The notes below the pieces were generated by a model, which did not search any database, had not been told where the DNA came from, and saw only the letters and a program-made list of their open reading frames with translations. From RGIG1959 sp045540655 (GTDB taxonomy: Bacteria; Bacillota; Clostridia; Oscillospirales; Acutalibacteraceae), in NCBI GenBank assembly GCA_045540655.1, contig JAZQHP010000037.1, forward strand, positions 1-13,770: DNA of 13,770 nt. Direction: 5' to 3'. The position numbers were made by a program, and so were the translations under genes. Below are positions 1 through 6,292 of this stretch, one piece after another (position 1 is the first letter of the stretch; each line of letters starts with the position of its first letter).

Positions 1-168
1 TTTTTTACCGGGGCTTCCGATTCCCTTTGCGCGAAAAAAGAAAGGCGGCCGTGCTTCTGAAGAAGCCCCCCCTCTTTTGGCACCGCTTGGGGGTCGGTAC
101 GTGTAGGAGTGGGATCTCGCCTTGTGGTGCAAGTAGGAATATGAATTAAGATCATTCCCAACGGCCCT
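1..168. other. left-edge stretch with no gene
   Basis: I see no protein or intact RNA gene here. The stretch holds a 20-bp copy of the tRNA-Arg 3' end (74-93) and, next to it, a small hairpin GCTTCT-GA-AGAAGC (53-66). An A-run at 34-39 reads as a T-run on the minus strand, so the arrangement resembles a decayed tRNA 3' end followed by a decayed terminator. The motif CGATTCCC...TGCGC at 18-32 recurs at 207-221, which suggests that a block of about 85 bp was duplicated and then diverged. An imperfect inverted repeat links about 109-118 with 149-161. Confidence 0.4.
74..93 (-). repeat. 20-bp copy of the tRNA-Arg 3' end
   Basis: The bases 74-93 are identical to 264-283. On the minus strand they cover the T-stem 3' strand, the acceptor 3' strand, the discriminator G and CCA of the downstream-oriented tRNA-Arg, plus a few bases beyond. 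The copy has no anticodon arm, no T-loop and no acceptor 5' strand, so it is a fragment and not a second tRNA. Duplicated tRNA 3' ends are the usual footprint of tyrosine-recombinase integration, because the att core lies in the tRNA. A simple local duplication is also possible, because the flanks show weaker similarity. Confidence 0.6.
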
Positions 169-194
169 AAAAACAGTCCACCGGACTGTTTTTT
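169..194. terminator. symmetrical intrinsic terminator hairpin
   Basis: An 11-bp perfect stem (169-179 with 183-193) has a 3-nt ACC loop. The A-run on one side and T-run on the other allow termination in both directions. On the minus strand it lies beyond the tRNA-Arg terminator. On the + strand it would end a transcript entering from the left, but no gene on that side is visible in the window. Confidence 0.7.
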
Positions 195-228
195 AAACGG
201 GCCTTTCGATTCCCCCTGCGCTCCATGT

Positions 229-264
229 AAAAAAGCTGACCCACTCCTGTCGGAGCGGATCAGC
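229..264 (-). terminator. intrinsic terminator of tRNA-Arg
   Basis: Reading the minus strand, the hairpin begins four bases after the tRNA CCA end. Its 13-bp stem (252-264 with 235-247) includes two G-U pairs, has a 4-nt loop, and is followed by six T residues (complement of 229-234). Its position directly after the tRNA makes it the obvious 3' end of that transcript. Confidence 0.85.
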
Positions 265-267
265 TTT

Positions 268-342
268 TGGCACCGCTTGGGGGAATCGAACCCTCAACTA
301 GCCCTTAGGAGGGGCTTGTTATATCCATTTAACTAAAGCGGC
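268..342 (-). tRNA. tRNA-Arg (anticodon CCU)
   Basis: Folding the minus strand gives a complete 75-nt cloverleaf with encoded CCA. The acceptor GCCGCTT pairs with AAGCGGT (G1-U72 wobble at the first pair). The D-stem is GTTA/TAAC. The anticodon stem AGCCC/GGGCT encloses the loop CTCCTAA, so the anticodon is CCU, decoding AGG (Arg). The variable loop is 4 nt. The T-arm has loop TTCGATT and stem GAGGG/CCCCC with one A-C mismatch. The discriminator base is G. The gene has its own promoter (366-394) and terminator (229-264), so it is a single-gene transcription unit. Confidence 0.93.
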
Positions 343-365
343 GTGGCAGGGATTCTGTGGGAATC

Positions 366-394
366 AGTATACCGCACAAGGGGGCGGTTGTCAA
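366..394 (-). promoter_or_regulatory. sigma-A type promoter for tRNA-Arg
   Basis: On the minus strand TTGACA (complement of 389-394) is followed after exactly 17 bp by TATACT (complement of 366-371). The predicted start point near 359 lies about 17 nt upstream of the tRNA 5' end. The near-consensus boxes fit a stable-RNA gene. Confidence 0.85.
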
Positions 395-428
395 GGGGCG
401 CGTGCGGGTGGTCTTGTGCCCGGCGTGG

Positions 429-544
429 CGGGAGAATCCTGCTTTTTTGGGGTGTATTCTCCCGGTTTATGACAGAAGAATACAGGGTGGGTTGCAAAAT
501 GCGAAAAAAAGGTGTATAATATCCGCATATTCTCCCGATTTATG
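429..544. promoter_or_regulatory. ATTCTCCCG repeats flanking the DUF3048 promoter
   Basis: A 17-bp element beginning TATTCTCCCG and ending TTTATG occurs at 455-471 and again at 528-544, with 16 of 17 bases identical. The core ATTCTCCCG is also present inverted at 429-437, so 429-437 and 456-464 form a 9-bp inverted repeat. The copies bracket the promoter at 492-520, and the last lies just after the predicted start point. This layout suits a repressor or two-site operator, but no regulator is known here and the repeats could be fortuitous. Confidence 0.4.
492..520 (+). promoter_or_regulatory. sigma-A type promoter for the DUF3048 gene
   Basis: TTGCAA (492-497) and a perfect TATAAT (515-520) are separated by 17 bp. 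Transcription would start near 527, giving a short leader of about 43 nt before the ATG at 570. The promoter position argues against an upstream start at 357, which lies before it. Confidence 0.85.
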
Positions 545-569
545 GGGAATGATAAGGAGGTATATCCCT

Positions 570-1634
570 ATGAAACAATATAAACGTTTGTTGTGCGTGG
601 TGCTGGCGGTTGTGCTGGCGGTTACGCTGTGCGCATGCCATCTCGGCGAACTCGTCGAGGAATTGCCCGATGTGCCGTCGCTCGATCCTGTGACCACCGA
701 GACGACGGCGGGCGAGCCCGAGGTCGATACGCGCAACATCATCACCGGGCTGGATGATATGGGCGAATCTCAGCTGACCCGTCCCGTCGGCGTCATGGTG
801 GCAAACAACGATTTCATTCAGGACGAGCAGGTCGGTCTGTCGAAGGCGGACATGTGGGTCGAAGCGGAAACCGAAGGCGGTATCACCCGCATCATGGCGG
901 TGTTTGCCGGTTCCGACCGTGTGCCCGAATCCATCGGTCCCGTGCGCTCGGCGCGTTCGCCCTTCTTCCACACGGTGGAAGCGCTCGGACTGGCGTATGC
1001 CCATGCGGGCGGCAGTTACACGGCGCTGGCGATGATCGCCAACTCCAACATCGCGGATCTTGATGTCAATTCCGCGGCGGCGGAGAGCAAGTACGCCTGG
1101 CGTGACAACAATTATCCCCACGATTACGAATACCGCCTGCGCACCTCGGCCGAGGGGCTGACGCAGTACATGACCGACAAGGGCTACAAGCAATATCAGG
1201 TGATGGATTGGCCGTGGACCTTCGGGGACAAGACGGGCGACACCGCCGTGAACACGATCTCAATCAAGATGTCTGGTGCCCAGACCATCGGCTTTGCGTA
1301 TGACAGCGGCACGGGGCTGTATCAGAAGACCAACGGCTCCTCCCGCACGGCGCACAAGGATATTGACGGCGGCGCGCTGGCGGCGACGAACGTGCTGGTG
1401 CTGTTCTCCGATAAATATTGGGAAAACGACACGACCATCGATTTTTACCTGCAGAGCGGACAAGGCTATGTTTTCTCCGACGGTACGATGCGCCGCTTTG
1501 ACTGGTCGCGCGACAGTGAGGGCTTCCATATGCAGGAGACCGACGGCAGTCAGCTGACGCTGAACACGGGCAAGACGTATATGTGCATTGTCGCGACCGA
1601 GTACGAAAGTGCGATGACGTATACGGCGGAATAA
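570..1634 (+). CDS. YerB-like DUF3048 lipoprotein
   Basis: A 354-residue protein exported and probably lipid-anchored to the outer face of the membrane. Residues 1-22 form a signal peptide (basic MKQYKRL, then a Val/Leu/Ala core) ending in the lipobox L-C-A-C, with Cys23 as the lipidated residue. A Thr/Glu/Pro-rich linker follows to about residue 65. The DUF3048 core shows RPVGVMVAN (71-79), EGGITRIMAVF (102-112), IGPVRSAR (122-129) and HAGGS (145-149), the conserved blocks of the Bacillus YerB family. The biochemical function of that family is not established. The start is set by AAGGAGGT at 554-561 and by the lipoprotein signal; the frame is open back to 357 but lies before the promoter there. 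The gene stands alone between its promoter and that of the aro operon. Confidence 0.85.
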   Translation: MKQYKRLLCVVLAVVLAVTLCACHLGELVEELPDVPSLDPVTTETTAGEPEVDTRNIITGLDDMGESQLTRPVGVMVANNDFIQDEQVGLSKADMWVEAETEGGITRIMAVFAGSDRVPESIGPVRSARSPFFHTVEALGLAYAHAGGSYTALAMIANSNIADLDVNSAAAESKYAWRDNNYPHDYEYRLRTSAEGLTQYMTDKGYKQYQVMDWPWTFGDKTGDTAVNTISIKMSGAQTIGFAYDSGTGLYQKTNGSSRTAHKDIDGGALAATNVLVLFSDKYWENDTTIDFYLQSGQGYVFSDGTMRRFDWSRDSEGFHMQETDGSQLTLNTGKTYMCIVATEYESAMTYTAE

Positions 1635-1663
1635 TTATTCACAGAAAAAGTATAATTATTACA

Positions 1664-1689
1664 AATTTCGCCTTGACAAGCGCGAAATT
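1664..1689. promoter_or_regulatory. inverted repeat over the aro promoter -35 box
   Basis: AATTTCGC (1664-1671) and its exact complement GCGAAATT (1682-1689) are separated by 10 bp and enclose the -35 box TTGACA. The centre-to-centre spacing is about 18 bp, and the overlap with the -35 box would suit a dimeric repressor. No cognate regulator is present in the window, so the operator role is inferred. Confidence 0.4.
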
Positions 1690-1701
1690 GTGATTTATTA
1701 T
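1673..1701 (+). promoter_or_regulatory. sigma-A type promoter of the aro operon
   Basis: A perfect TTGACA (1673-1678) is followed after 17 bp by TATTAT (1696-1701). Transcription would begin near 1708, just before the palindrome at 1711-1724 and about 37 nt before the leader peptide start codon. The gap from 1635 to here is AT-rich, contains ATAATTATT twice (1631-1639, 1652-1660), and has no obvious terminator for the preceding gene. Confidence 0.85.
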
Positions 1702-1710
1702 AAGTAGCAA

Positions 1711-1724
1711 GAGCAAATTTGCTC
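1711..1724. promoter_or_regulatory. 14-bp perfect palindrome at the aro transcript start
   Basis: GAGCAAATTTGCTC is a perfect palindrome immediately downstream of the predicted transcription start. It could be an operator that blocks promoter clearance. As RNA it would form a short 5' hairpin (five pairs, 4-nt loop) that might protect the message end. The sequence does not decide between these. Confidence 0.4.
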
Positions 1725-1744
1725 GGTTGCGGAGGAACACATTT

Positions 1745-1837
1745 ATGAACACCCATCGTCACGACAATCGATTTAGCGGCTATTACGGCTTTGGCTTTTT
1801 TGGTCAGGGCTACTTTAGCTGTGCTCGAATGGCGTGA
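1745..1837 (+). CDS. Phe/Tyr-rich leader peptide of the aro operon
   Basis: A 30-codon open frame has its own ribosome binding site GGAGG (1731-1735, 9 nt before the ATG). Eight residues are aromatic: Phe at 10, 16, 18, 19 and 24, and Tyr at 13, 14 and 23. They are concentrated in codons 10-24 (1772-1816). All five Phe codons are TTT. There is no Trp codon. The peptide lies between the aro promoter and the terminator at 1899-1935, and the operon it precedes makes Phe and Tyr. It therefore reads as an attenuation leader whose translation senses charged tRNA-Phe and tRNA-Tyr. The peptide itself probably has no function. The stop TGA (1835-1837) lies inside the antiterminator segment. I know of no named family for it. 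Confidence 0.8.
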   Translation: MNTHRHDNRFSGYYGFGFFGQGYFSCARMA

Positions 1838-1935
1838 CGCTCGGACGGTTGAAGGCTTCGGATGCAAGCCGATAACCGACGGAAGGATGGATTTTACGGC
1901 GACACTCATTCGAGGATGAGTGTCGCTTTTGTTTT
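1757..1935 (+). promoter_or_regulatory. transcription attenuator of the aro operon
   Basis: Four pairing segments can be read. Segment 1, CGTCACG (1757-1763), is exactly complementary to 1833-1839 within segment 2. Segment 2 (1827-1840, GAATGG...GACGC) pairs with segment 3 (1899-1911, GCGACACTCATTC) over about 12 base pairs, with one bulge and one mismatch. Segment 3 otherwise pairs with segment 4 (1916-1926) to make the terminator. A local hairpin (CGGTT/AACCG and GGCTT/AAGCC, 1846-1878) fills the loop between segments 2 and 3. A ribosome stalled on the aromatic codons leaves segment 2 free to form the antiterminator. A ribosome reaching the stop at 1835-1837 covers segment 2, so the terminator forms. 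The pairings are visible; the mechanism is inferred from classical Phe and Trp attenuators. Confidence 0.75.
1899..1935 (+). terminator. attenuator terminator upstream of aroF
   Basis: A perfect 11-bp stem (1899-1909 with 1916-1926) with a 6-nt loop is followed by TTTTGTTTT. It ends 53 bp before the aroF start codon, so it can only act to stop transcription before the operon's first structural gene. Confidence 0.88.
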
Positions 1936-1988
1936 GTATTTTGCAACCGTGTATTTGTCACATTTTGAAAAAGGCAGGGACCAATTGT

Positions 1989-3002
1989 ATGATTATTGTA
2001 TTGAAATCAAACGCCAGCGAATACCAGATTGAAGAATTTTCGCGGTATTTTGCCGAACATCAGGTGCGCGTCAATAAATGGGTGGGCGATCAGTCCACCG
2101 TACTCGGTCTGCTCGGCGACACGAGCGGCATTGATACGGACTACATTCAACAGCAGGAAATCGTCGAGCGCGTGCAACGCGTGTCGAAGCCTTATAAAAA
2201 AGGCAGTCGGGAATTCCATCCCACCGACACGGTGATCGATCTGGGCGGCGGCTGTCGCATCGGCGGCGGCGCTTTCGGCGTCATCGCAGGGCCGTGCTCG
2301 GTGGAAGGCGAGGAGCAGATCGTCAAGCTCGCGCAGGATGTCAAGGACGCGGGCGCAGGCTTTCTGCGCGGCGGCGCGTTCAAACCGCGCACGTCGCCCT
2401 ATGCGTTTCAGGGCCTGCGCGCGGGCGGTCTGGAGCTGCTTCGCCATGCTCGCCGCGAAACGGGCTTGCCCATCGTGACGGAGATCATGTCCGCGGCGCA
2501 TCTGGTGCTGTTTGAGGATGTGGATGTGATTCAGGTCGGCGCGCGCAATATGCAGAATTTTGAGCTTCTCAAAGAACTCGGCAAGCTCGACAAGCCGATC
2601 CTTCTCAAACGCGGTCTGTCCAACACCATCGAGGAATGGCTGATGAGCGCGGAATATATCATGGCGGGCGGCAACGAAAAGGTGATTCTGTGCGAACGCG
2701 GCATCCGCACTTTTGAGACCATGACCCGCAACACGCTGGATCTGTCGGCGATTCCGCTTCTCAAGGAATTGTCGCATCTGCCCGTGGTGGTGGATCCCAG
2801 TCACGCGACGGGCAAGAGCTCGCTGGTGCCGCCGCTGTGCATGGCGGCGTTGGCGGTCGGTGCGGACGGTCTGATCGTCGAGGTGCATAACGATCCGCCG
2901 CACGCGATGTCGGACGGTGCTCAGTCGCTCACACCCGCGCAGTTCAAGAATGTGATGGACAACCTGAAGGCGGCCGCCCCGATGTTCAACAAAACGATCT
3001 GA
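1989..3002 (+). CDS. aroF: DAHP synthase, type I-beta, with N-terminal regulatory domain
   Basis: 3-Deoxy-7-phosphoheptulonate synthase, condensing phosphoenolpyruvate and erythrose 4-phosphate in the first step of the shikimate pathway. The protein has 337 residues. Residues 1-80 match the ferredoxin-like (ACT-like) domain that in the Thermotoga enzyme confers inhibition by Tyr and Phe. The TIM-barrel catalytic part shows GPCSVE (101-106), KPRTSPYAFQG (132-142), QVGARNMQNFELL (182-194) and LLKRGLSNTIEEW (205-217). It ends with DPSHATGKSS (269-278), EVH (298-300) and SDGAQSL (308-314). The likely metal ligands are Cys103, His272, Glu298 and Asp309. The start is the ATG following AAGGCAGGGA (1971-1980). 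An in-frame start at 1920 is rejected because it lies inside the terminator hairpin and lacks a ribosome binding site. It is the first structural gene after the attenuator. Confidence 0.95.
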   Translation: MIIVLKSNASEYQIEEFSRYFAEHQVRVNKWVGDQSTVLGLLGDTSGIDTDYIQQQEIVERVQRVSKPYKKGSREFHPTDTVIDLGGGCRIGGGAFGVIAGPCSVEGEEQIVKLAQDVKDAGAGFLRGGAFKPRTSPYAFQGLRAGGLELLRHARRETGLPIVTEIMSAAHLVLFEDVDVIQVGARNMQNFELLKELGKLDKPILLKRGLSNTIEEWLMSAEYIMAGGNEKVILCERGIRTFETMTRNTLDLSAIPLLKELSHLPVVVDPSHATGKSSLVPPLCMAALAVGADGLIVEVHNDPPHAMSDGAQSLTPAQFKNVMDNLKAAAPMFNKTI

Positions 3003-3030
3003 TATTTCCTGTATAAAGGAGGAATCCGCC

Positions 3031-3909
3031 ATGGTGCAAACGGGCGCATTACCCTGCGCGGCGGTGGTGGGACTCGGCCTGATGGGCGGGTCTATGGCGC
3101 TGGCGATGAAAAGAGCGGGCATGACGGTGATCGGCATTGACCGCGACGAAGCGGTGCTGACGCAAGCGCTTGCGACGGGGGCGATCGATGCCGTGGGCGA
3201 CGAGGCTGCTCTCAAAGCGGTGCAACTCGTCGTGCTCGCGGTGGCTCCGCGCACGGCGATCAAGGTGCTCAAGGAGCTGGCGGTGAAACTGTCGCCTGCG
3301 ACCGTGGTGACCGATCTGTGCGGTGTCAAGCGCTCGGTCGTGGCGGCGTGTGCGCCGATTTGCGCGGCGCACGGCTTGCGGTTTGTCGGTGCGCATCCGA
3401 TGGCCGGCAAGGAACGAAGCGGCTTTGCGCATGCGGAAGCGACGCTGTTTGAGGGTGCGAGCTTTATCCTCACGCCGACCGCAGACACCGATGACGAGGC
3501 GGTGGCGATGATCAAACGGGTCGCCAAAGCGATCGGATGTGCGCGCGTGACGGTGACGTCGCCCGAGGAGCATGACCGCATGATCGCGTTTACCAGTCAA
3601 CTGCCGCACGTGCTGGCGGGATGCTATGTGCAGTCGCCCTGCAGTGCACGGCACAAGGGCTTTTCGGCGGGGAGTTACCGCGATGTGTCGCGGGTGGCGA
3701 CGGTGGACGAAATGCTGTGGAGTGAGCTGTTTGCCGAGAACCGCGACGTGCTGGCAAACGAAATCGAACAGCTGATCGCACGGCTTGCCGACTATCGCTC
3801 CGCGATTCTGAGCGGTGACGAAGCACACCTGACGCGTATGATCCGCGAAGGGCGGCTGTGCAAACTGCGCGCGGACGAAGAAACCAACACAACCACGATC
3901 GAGGAATAA
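3031..3909 (+). CDS. tyrA: prephenate dehydrogenase
   Basis: Oxidative decarboxylation of prephenate to 4-hydroxyphenylpyruvate, the Tyr branch. The 292-residue protein opens with a Rossmann fold: GLGLMGGS (14-21), with Asp37 at the end of the second strand favouring NAD over NADP. Further family signatures are DLCGVK (95-100), GAHPMAGKE (120-128), EEHDRM (179-184) and TSQLPHV (188-194), the last containing the active-site region His. It stops at residue 292 and has no C-terminal ACT domain, unlike the Bacillus TyrA, so direct Tyr inhibition may be absent. The ATG follows AAAGGAGG (3016-3023). Its stop codon TAA is embedded in the ribosome binding site of aroB. Confidence 0.93.
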   Translation: MVQTGALPCAAVVGLGLMGGSMALAMKRAGMTVIGIDRDEAVLTQALATGAIDAVGDEAALKAVQLVVLAVAPRTAIKVLKELAVKLSPATVVTDLCGVKRSVVAACAPICAAHGLRFVGAHPMAGKERSGFAHAEATLFEGASFILTPTADTDDEAVAMIKRVAKAIGCARVTVTSPEEHDRMIAFTSQLPHVLAGCYVQSPCSARHKGFSAGSYRDVSRVATVDEMLWSELFAENRDVLANEIEQLIARLADYRSAILSGDEAHLTRMIREGRLCKLRADEETNTTTIEE

Positions 3910-3922
3910 GGAGGGACCCGCT

Positions 3923-4987
3923 GTGAATATGGTGACCATTCCCGTGAACACGGGGCGCTCATACGATATTTGTCTCGGACGCGGCCTGCTCGATCAGGCG
4001 GGACGCCTGATCCGCGAGGTACAAAAGGGCAGTCGCGCACTGGTGGTGTGCGACTCCAATGTCGGTCCGCTGTATGCCCAGCGTCTGAGCAATGCGCTCA
4101 TCGGCGCGCGCTATCAGAAGGTCAGTGTGCTGACCTTCCCGGCGGGCGAGAAACACAAGAATCTGACCACGATTCAGCATATTTACAATATCCTTGCCAA
4201 GGAACAGTTTGACCGTGCCGACGTCATTGTGGCGCTGGGCGGCGGTGTGACGGGCGATATGGCGGGGTTTGCCGCGGCAACGTGGATGCGCGGCATTGAT
4301 TTTGTGCAGATCCCGACATCGCTTCTGGCGCAGGTGGATTCGTCCATCGGCGGCAAAACCGGCGTGGATCTGCCCGCCGGCAAAAACCTGGTCGGCGCGT
4401 TCTGGCAACCCATCCGCGTGATCGCGGACATCGACACGCTGTCCACCCTTCCGAAGGAATACGTCACCGACGGCATGGGCGAGGTGGTAAAATCGGCGTG
4501 TATCAAAGACCGTGAGCTGTTTGAACTGCTCGAGCGGGATCAGGCGTTTTCGCCCGAACTGCTCACCGAGGTGGTGCGGCGGTGTATGCTGGTGAAAAGT
4601 CGTGTCGTGGAAGCCGACGAGCGTGAAAGCGGCGAACGCAAACTGCTCAATTTCGGGCACACGCTCGGTCACGCACTCGAAAAGCAACTGAATTTCGACG
4701 GCATCAGCCACGGCTGTGCGGTCGCGGTCGGCATGGCGGCGGTGACCGCCGCGTCCGAACGGCACGGGATGACCGCGCCGCACACGACGAAGCGGCTGTG
4801 CGCCCTGCTCCATAAATTCGGGTTGCCGTCGGTCGGTCCCGTTGCCGTGAGCACCTATCTGGATGGTGTGACGGCGGACAAGAAATGCGTCGGCGGGCAG
4901 GTGGATCTGGTGTTGCTTCGCGACATCGGTCATTCGTTCTGCCATCGGATGCCGACGGCGGAGCTGGCATCTTTTATATTGGAATAA
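3923..4987 (+). CDS. aroB: 3-dehydroquinate synthase
   Basis: Cyclises DAHP to 3-dehydroquinate with NAD and a divalent metal, the second shikimate step. The protein has 354 residues, the usual family length. It shows PAGEKHK (73-79), the NAD-binding GGGVTGDMAGFAAATWMRG (106-124), PTSLLAQVDSSIGGKTGVDL (131-150), GMGEVVK (184-190) and NFGHTLGHALE (243-253). The expected metal ligands are present: Glu187, His246 and His263 (in SHG). I chose the GTG at 3923 because AAGGAGGG (3908-3915) lies 7 nt before it; the ATG two codons later is too far away. That ribosome binding site overlaps the tyrA stop codon, so translation of the two genes is probably coupled. Confidence 0.95.
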   Translation: MNMVTIPVNTGRSYDICLGRGLLDQAGRLIREVQKGSRALVVCDSNVGPLYAQRLSNALIGARYQKVSVLTFPAGEKHKNLTTIQHIYNILAKEQFDRADVIVALGGGVTGDMAGFAAATWMRGIDFVQIPTSLLAQVDSSIGGKTGVDLPAGKNLVGAFWQPIRVIADIDTLSTLPKEYVTDGMGEVVKSACIKDRELFELLERDQAFSPELLTEVVRRCMLVKSRVVEADERESGERKLLNFGHTLGHALEKQLNFDGISHGCAVAVGMAAVTAASERHGMTAPHTTKRLCALLHKFGLPSVGPVAVSTYLDGVTADKKCVGGQVDLVLLRDIGHSFCHRMPTAELASFILE

Positions 4988-5038
4988 AAAAGCGGTGCTG
5001 TCCGTCGGACGGCATCGGCAGGATAGGGGGACATCGGC

Positions 5039-6292
5039 ATGCAAACGGTGCGGGTCTCGTGCAACGGCGCGCAAGGTGTGATCGCCGCCCCGCCGTCCAA
5101 ATCGGCGGCGCATCGGGCGTTGATTGCGGCGGCACTCACGGGTAACAGCGTCATTCACGGCATCATCGGGTCGCAGGACATGGAAGCAACACTTCGCTGC
5201 CTGGCGGCGCTGGGATGCCCCGCGGTCATAAACGGCGACACGGTGCGGTTTGCGGCGACGGGCGACGGAAGCGCGGTCGCGGACTGCGGCGAGAGCGGCT
5301 CGACTCTGCGGTTTTTCATGCCGCTGTTTGCGGCGCTCGGACGCGAGGTGACCTTCGTCGGATGCGGACGGTTGCCGCAACGCCCGATGACGGTGTATGA
5401 GGACTGTTTGCCGTCGCACGGCGTGACGATCACCCATCCGCCGGGAGACGGCGTGATCGCGCATATTCAGGGACGCCTTCGCGGCGGTCGCTACGACGTG
5501 GCGGGGGATGTGTCCAGTCAGTTTATCACGGGCTTGCTGATGGCGTTGCCGTTGTGCGAGGAGGACAGCGAGCTGTGCCTGACCTCGTCGCTTCAGTCGG
5601 TGGGGTATGTGGATATGACCCTGGCGGTGCTCAAAGAAGCGGGCATTGATGTCAGACGTACCGAAACGGGCTTTTTCGTGCGCGGCGGACAGCGGTATCA
5701 TCTGCCCTGTCATACGGTGGAGGGCGACTGGTCGCAGGCGGCGTTTTTGTTGACGGCAGGGGCGATCGGCGGCGACGTGACGGTGACGAATCTCAAGCGC
5801 GACAGCGTGCAGGGGGATCGCCGTATCGAGGCGATCCTGCGGGAGATGGGCGTGTCGCTGACATGGAACGACGCGGGACTTCGCGCGGTCCGTTCGCCGC
5901 TTCATGCGGTGGAGGCGGATGTCGCGGACATTCCCGATCTGGTGCCGGTACTGTCTGTGGCGGCGGCCGGCGGCGACGGCCCAACGCGGGTGGATCACGC
6001 CGAGCGCCTGCGCCTCAAGGAAAGCGATCGCCTGCAGACGACGGCGGCGCTGTTAACGGCGCTCGGGTGCACGGTGACCGAAAAAACGGATGAACTGCTC
6101 GTTACGGGCGGCGCGCTTCACGGCGGCACGGTGGACGGCGCTAACGATCATCGCATTGTCATGAGTGCGGCGGTCGCTTCGGTTATAACACACGAGGATG
6201 TGACCATTACGGATGCGGACAGCGTCAACAAGAGCTGGCCGACATTTTTTGACAGGTATAAGCAATGGGGAGGAACGGTTTATGAGTTCTGA
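5039..6292 (+). CDS. aroA: EPSP synthase (3-phosphoshikimate 1-carboxyvinyltransferase)
   Basis: Transfers the enolpyruvyl group of PEP to shikimate 3-phosphate. The protein has 417 residues. Visible signatures are PPSKSAAHRAL (18-28), with Lys21, Ser22 and Arg26 in the substrate site, and ESGSTLRF (85-92). Others are LPQRPM (112-117), GDVSSQFITGLLMALPL (156-172), GDWSQAAF (229-236), DIPDLVP (297-303) with the catalytic Asp300, RLKESDRL (325-332) with Glu328, GANDHRIVMS (367-376) and NKSWP (397-401). The start follows ATAGGGGGA (5023-5031). A gap of 51 bp from aroB holds only a small GTCC-GTC-GGAC hairpin. The last 11 bp overlap aroC. Confidence 0.95.
   Translation: MQTVRVSCNGAQGVIAAPPSKSAAHRALIAAALTGNSVIHGIIGSQDMEATLRCLAALGCPAVINGDTVRFAATGDGSAVADCGESGSTLRFFMPLFAALGREVTFVGCGRLPQRPMTVYEDCLPSHGVTITHPPGDGVIAHIQGRLRGGRYDVAGDVSSQFITGLLMALPLCEEDSELCLTSSLQSVGYVDMTLAVLKEAGIDVRRTETGFFVRGGQRYHLPCHTVEGDWSQAAFLLTAGAIGGDVTVTNLKRDSVQGDRRIEAILREMGVSLTWNDAGLRAVRSPLHAVEADVADIPDLVPVLSVAAAGGDGPTRVDHAERLRLKESDRLQTTAALLTALGCTVTEKTDELLVTGGALHGGTVDGANDHRIVMSAAVASVITHEDVTITDADSVNKSWPTFFDRYKQWGGTVYEF

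Noticed and set aside
74..165. A second intact tRNA on the minus strand ending at 74
   Set aside because: Only the 3' acceptor strand and part of the T-stem are present; there is no matching acceptor 5' strand, T-loop or anticodon arm.
357..569. Upstream extension of the DUF3048 frame from an ATG at 357
   Set aside because: The promoter at 492-520 lies after it, and the ATG at 570 has a strong ribosome binding site and begins a proper lipoprotein signal peptide.
1708..1988. T-box or amino-acid riboswitch upstream of aroF
   Set aside because: I see no T-box sequence and no specifier-loop arrangement, while the translated aromatic leader with competing hairpins explains the region better.
1920..1988. 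AroF start at the ATG at 1920
   Set aside because: That ATG is inside the terminator hairpin, has no ribosome binding site, and would add 23 residues foreign to the family; the ATG at 1989 starts the expected MIIVL strand.
3959..5998. Very long open frame on the minus strand opposite aroB and aroA
   Set aside because: It is antisense to two well-matched enzymes, its product is dominated by Arg, His and Ala, and it has no recognisable motif. Long antisense frames are expected in GC-rich coding DNA. The same applies to the other long minus-strand frames opposite aroF, aroC, pheA and the LamG-like gene.
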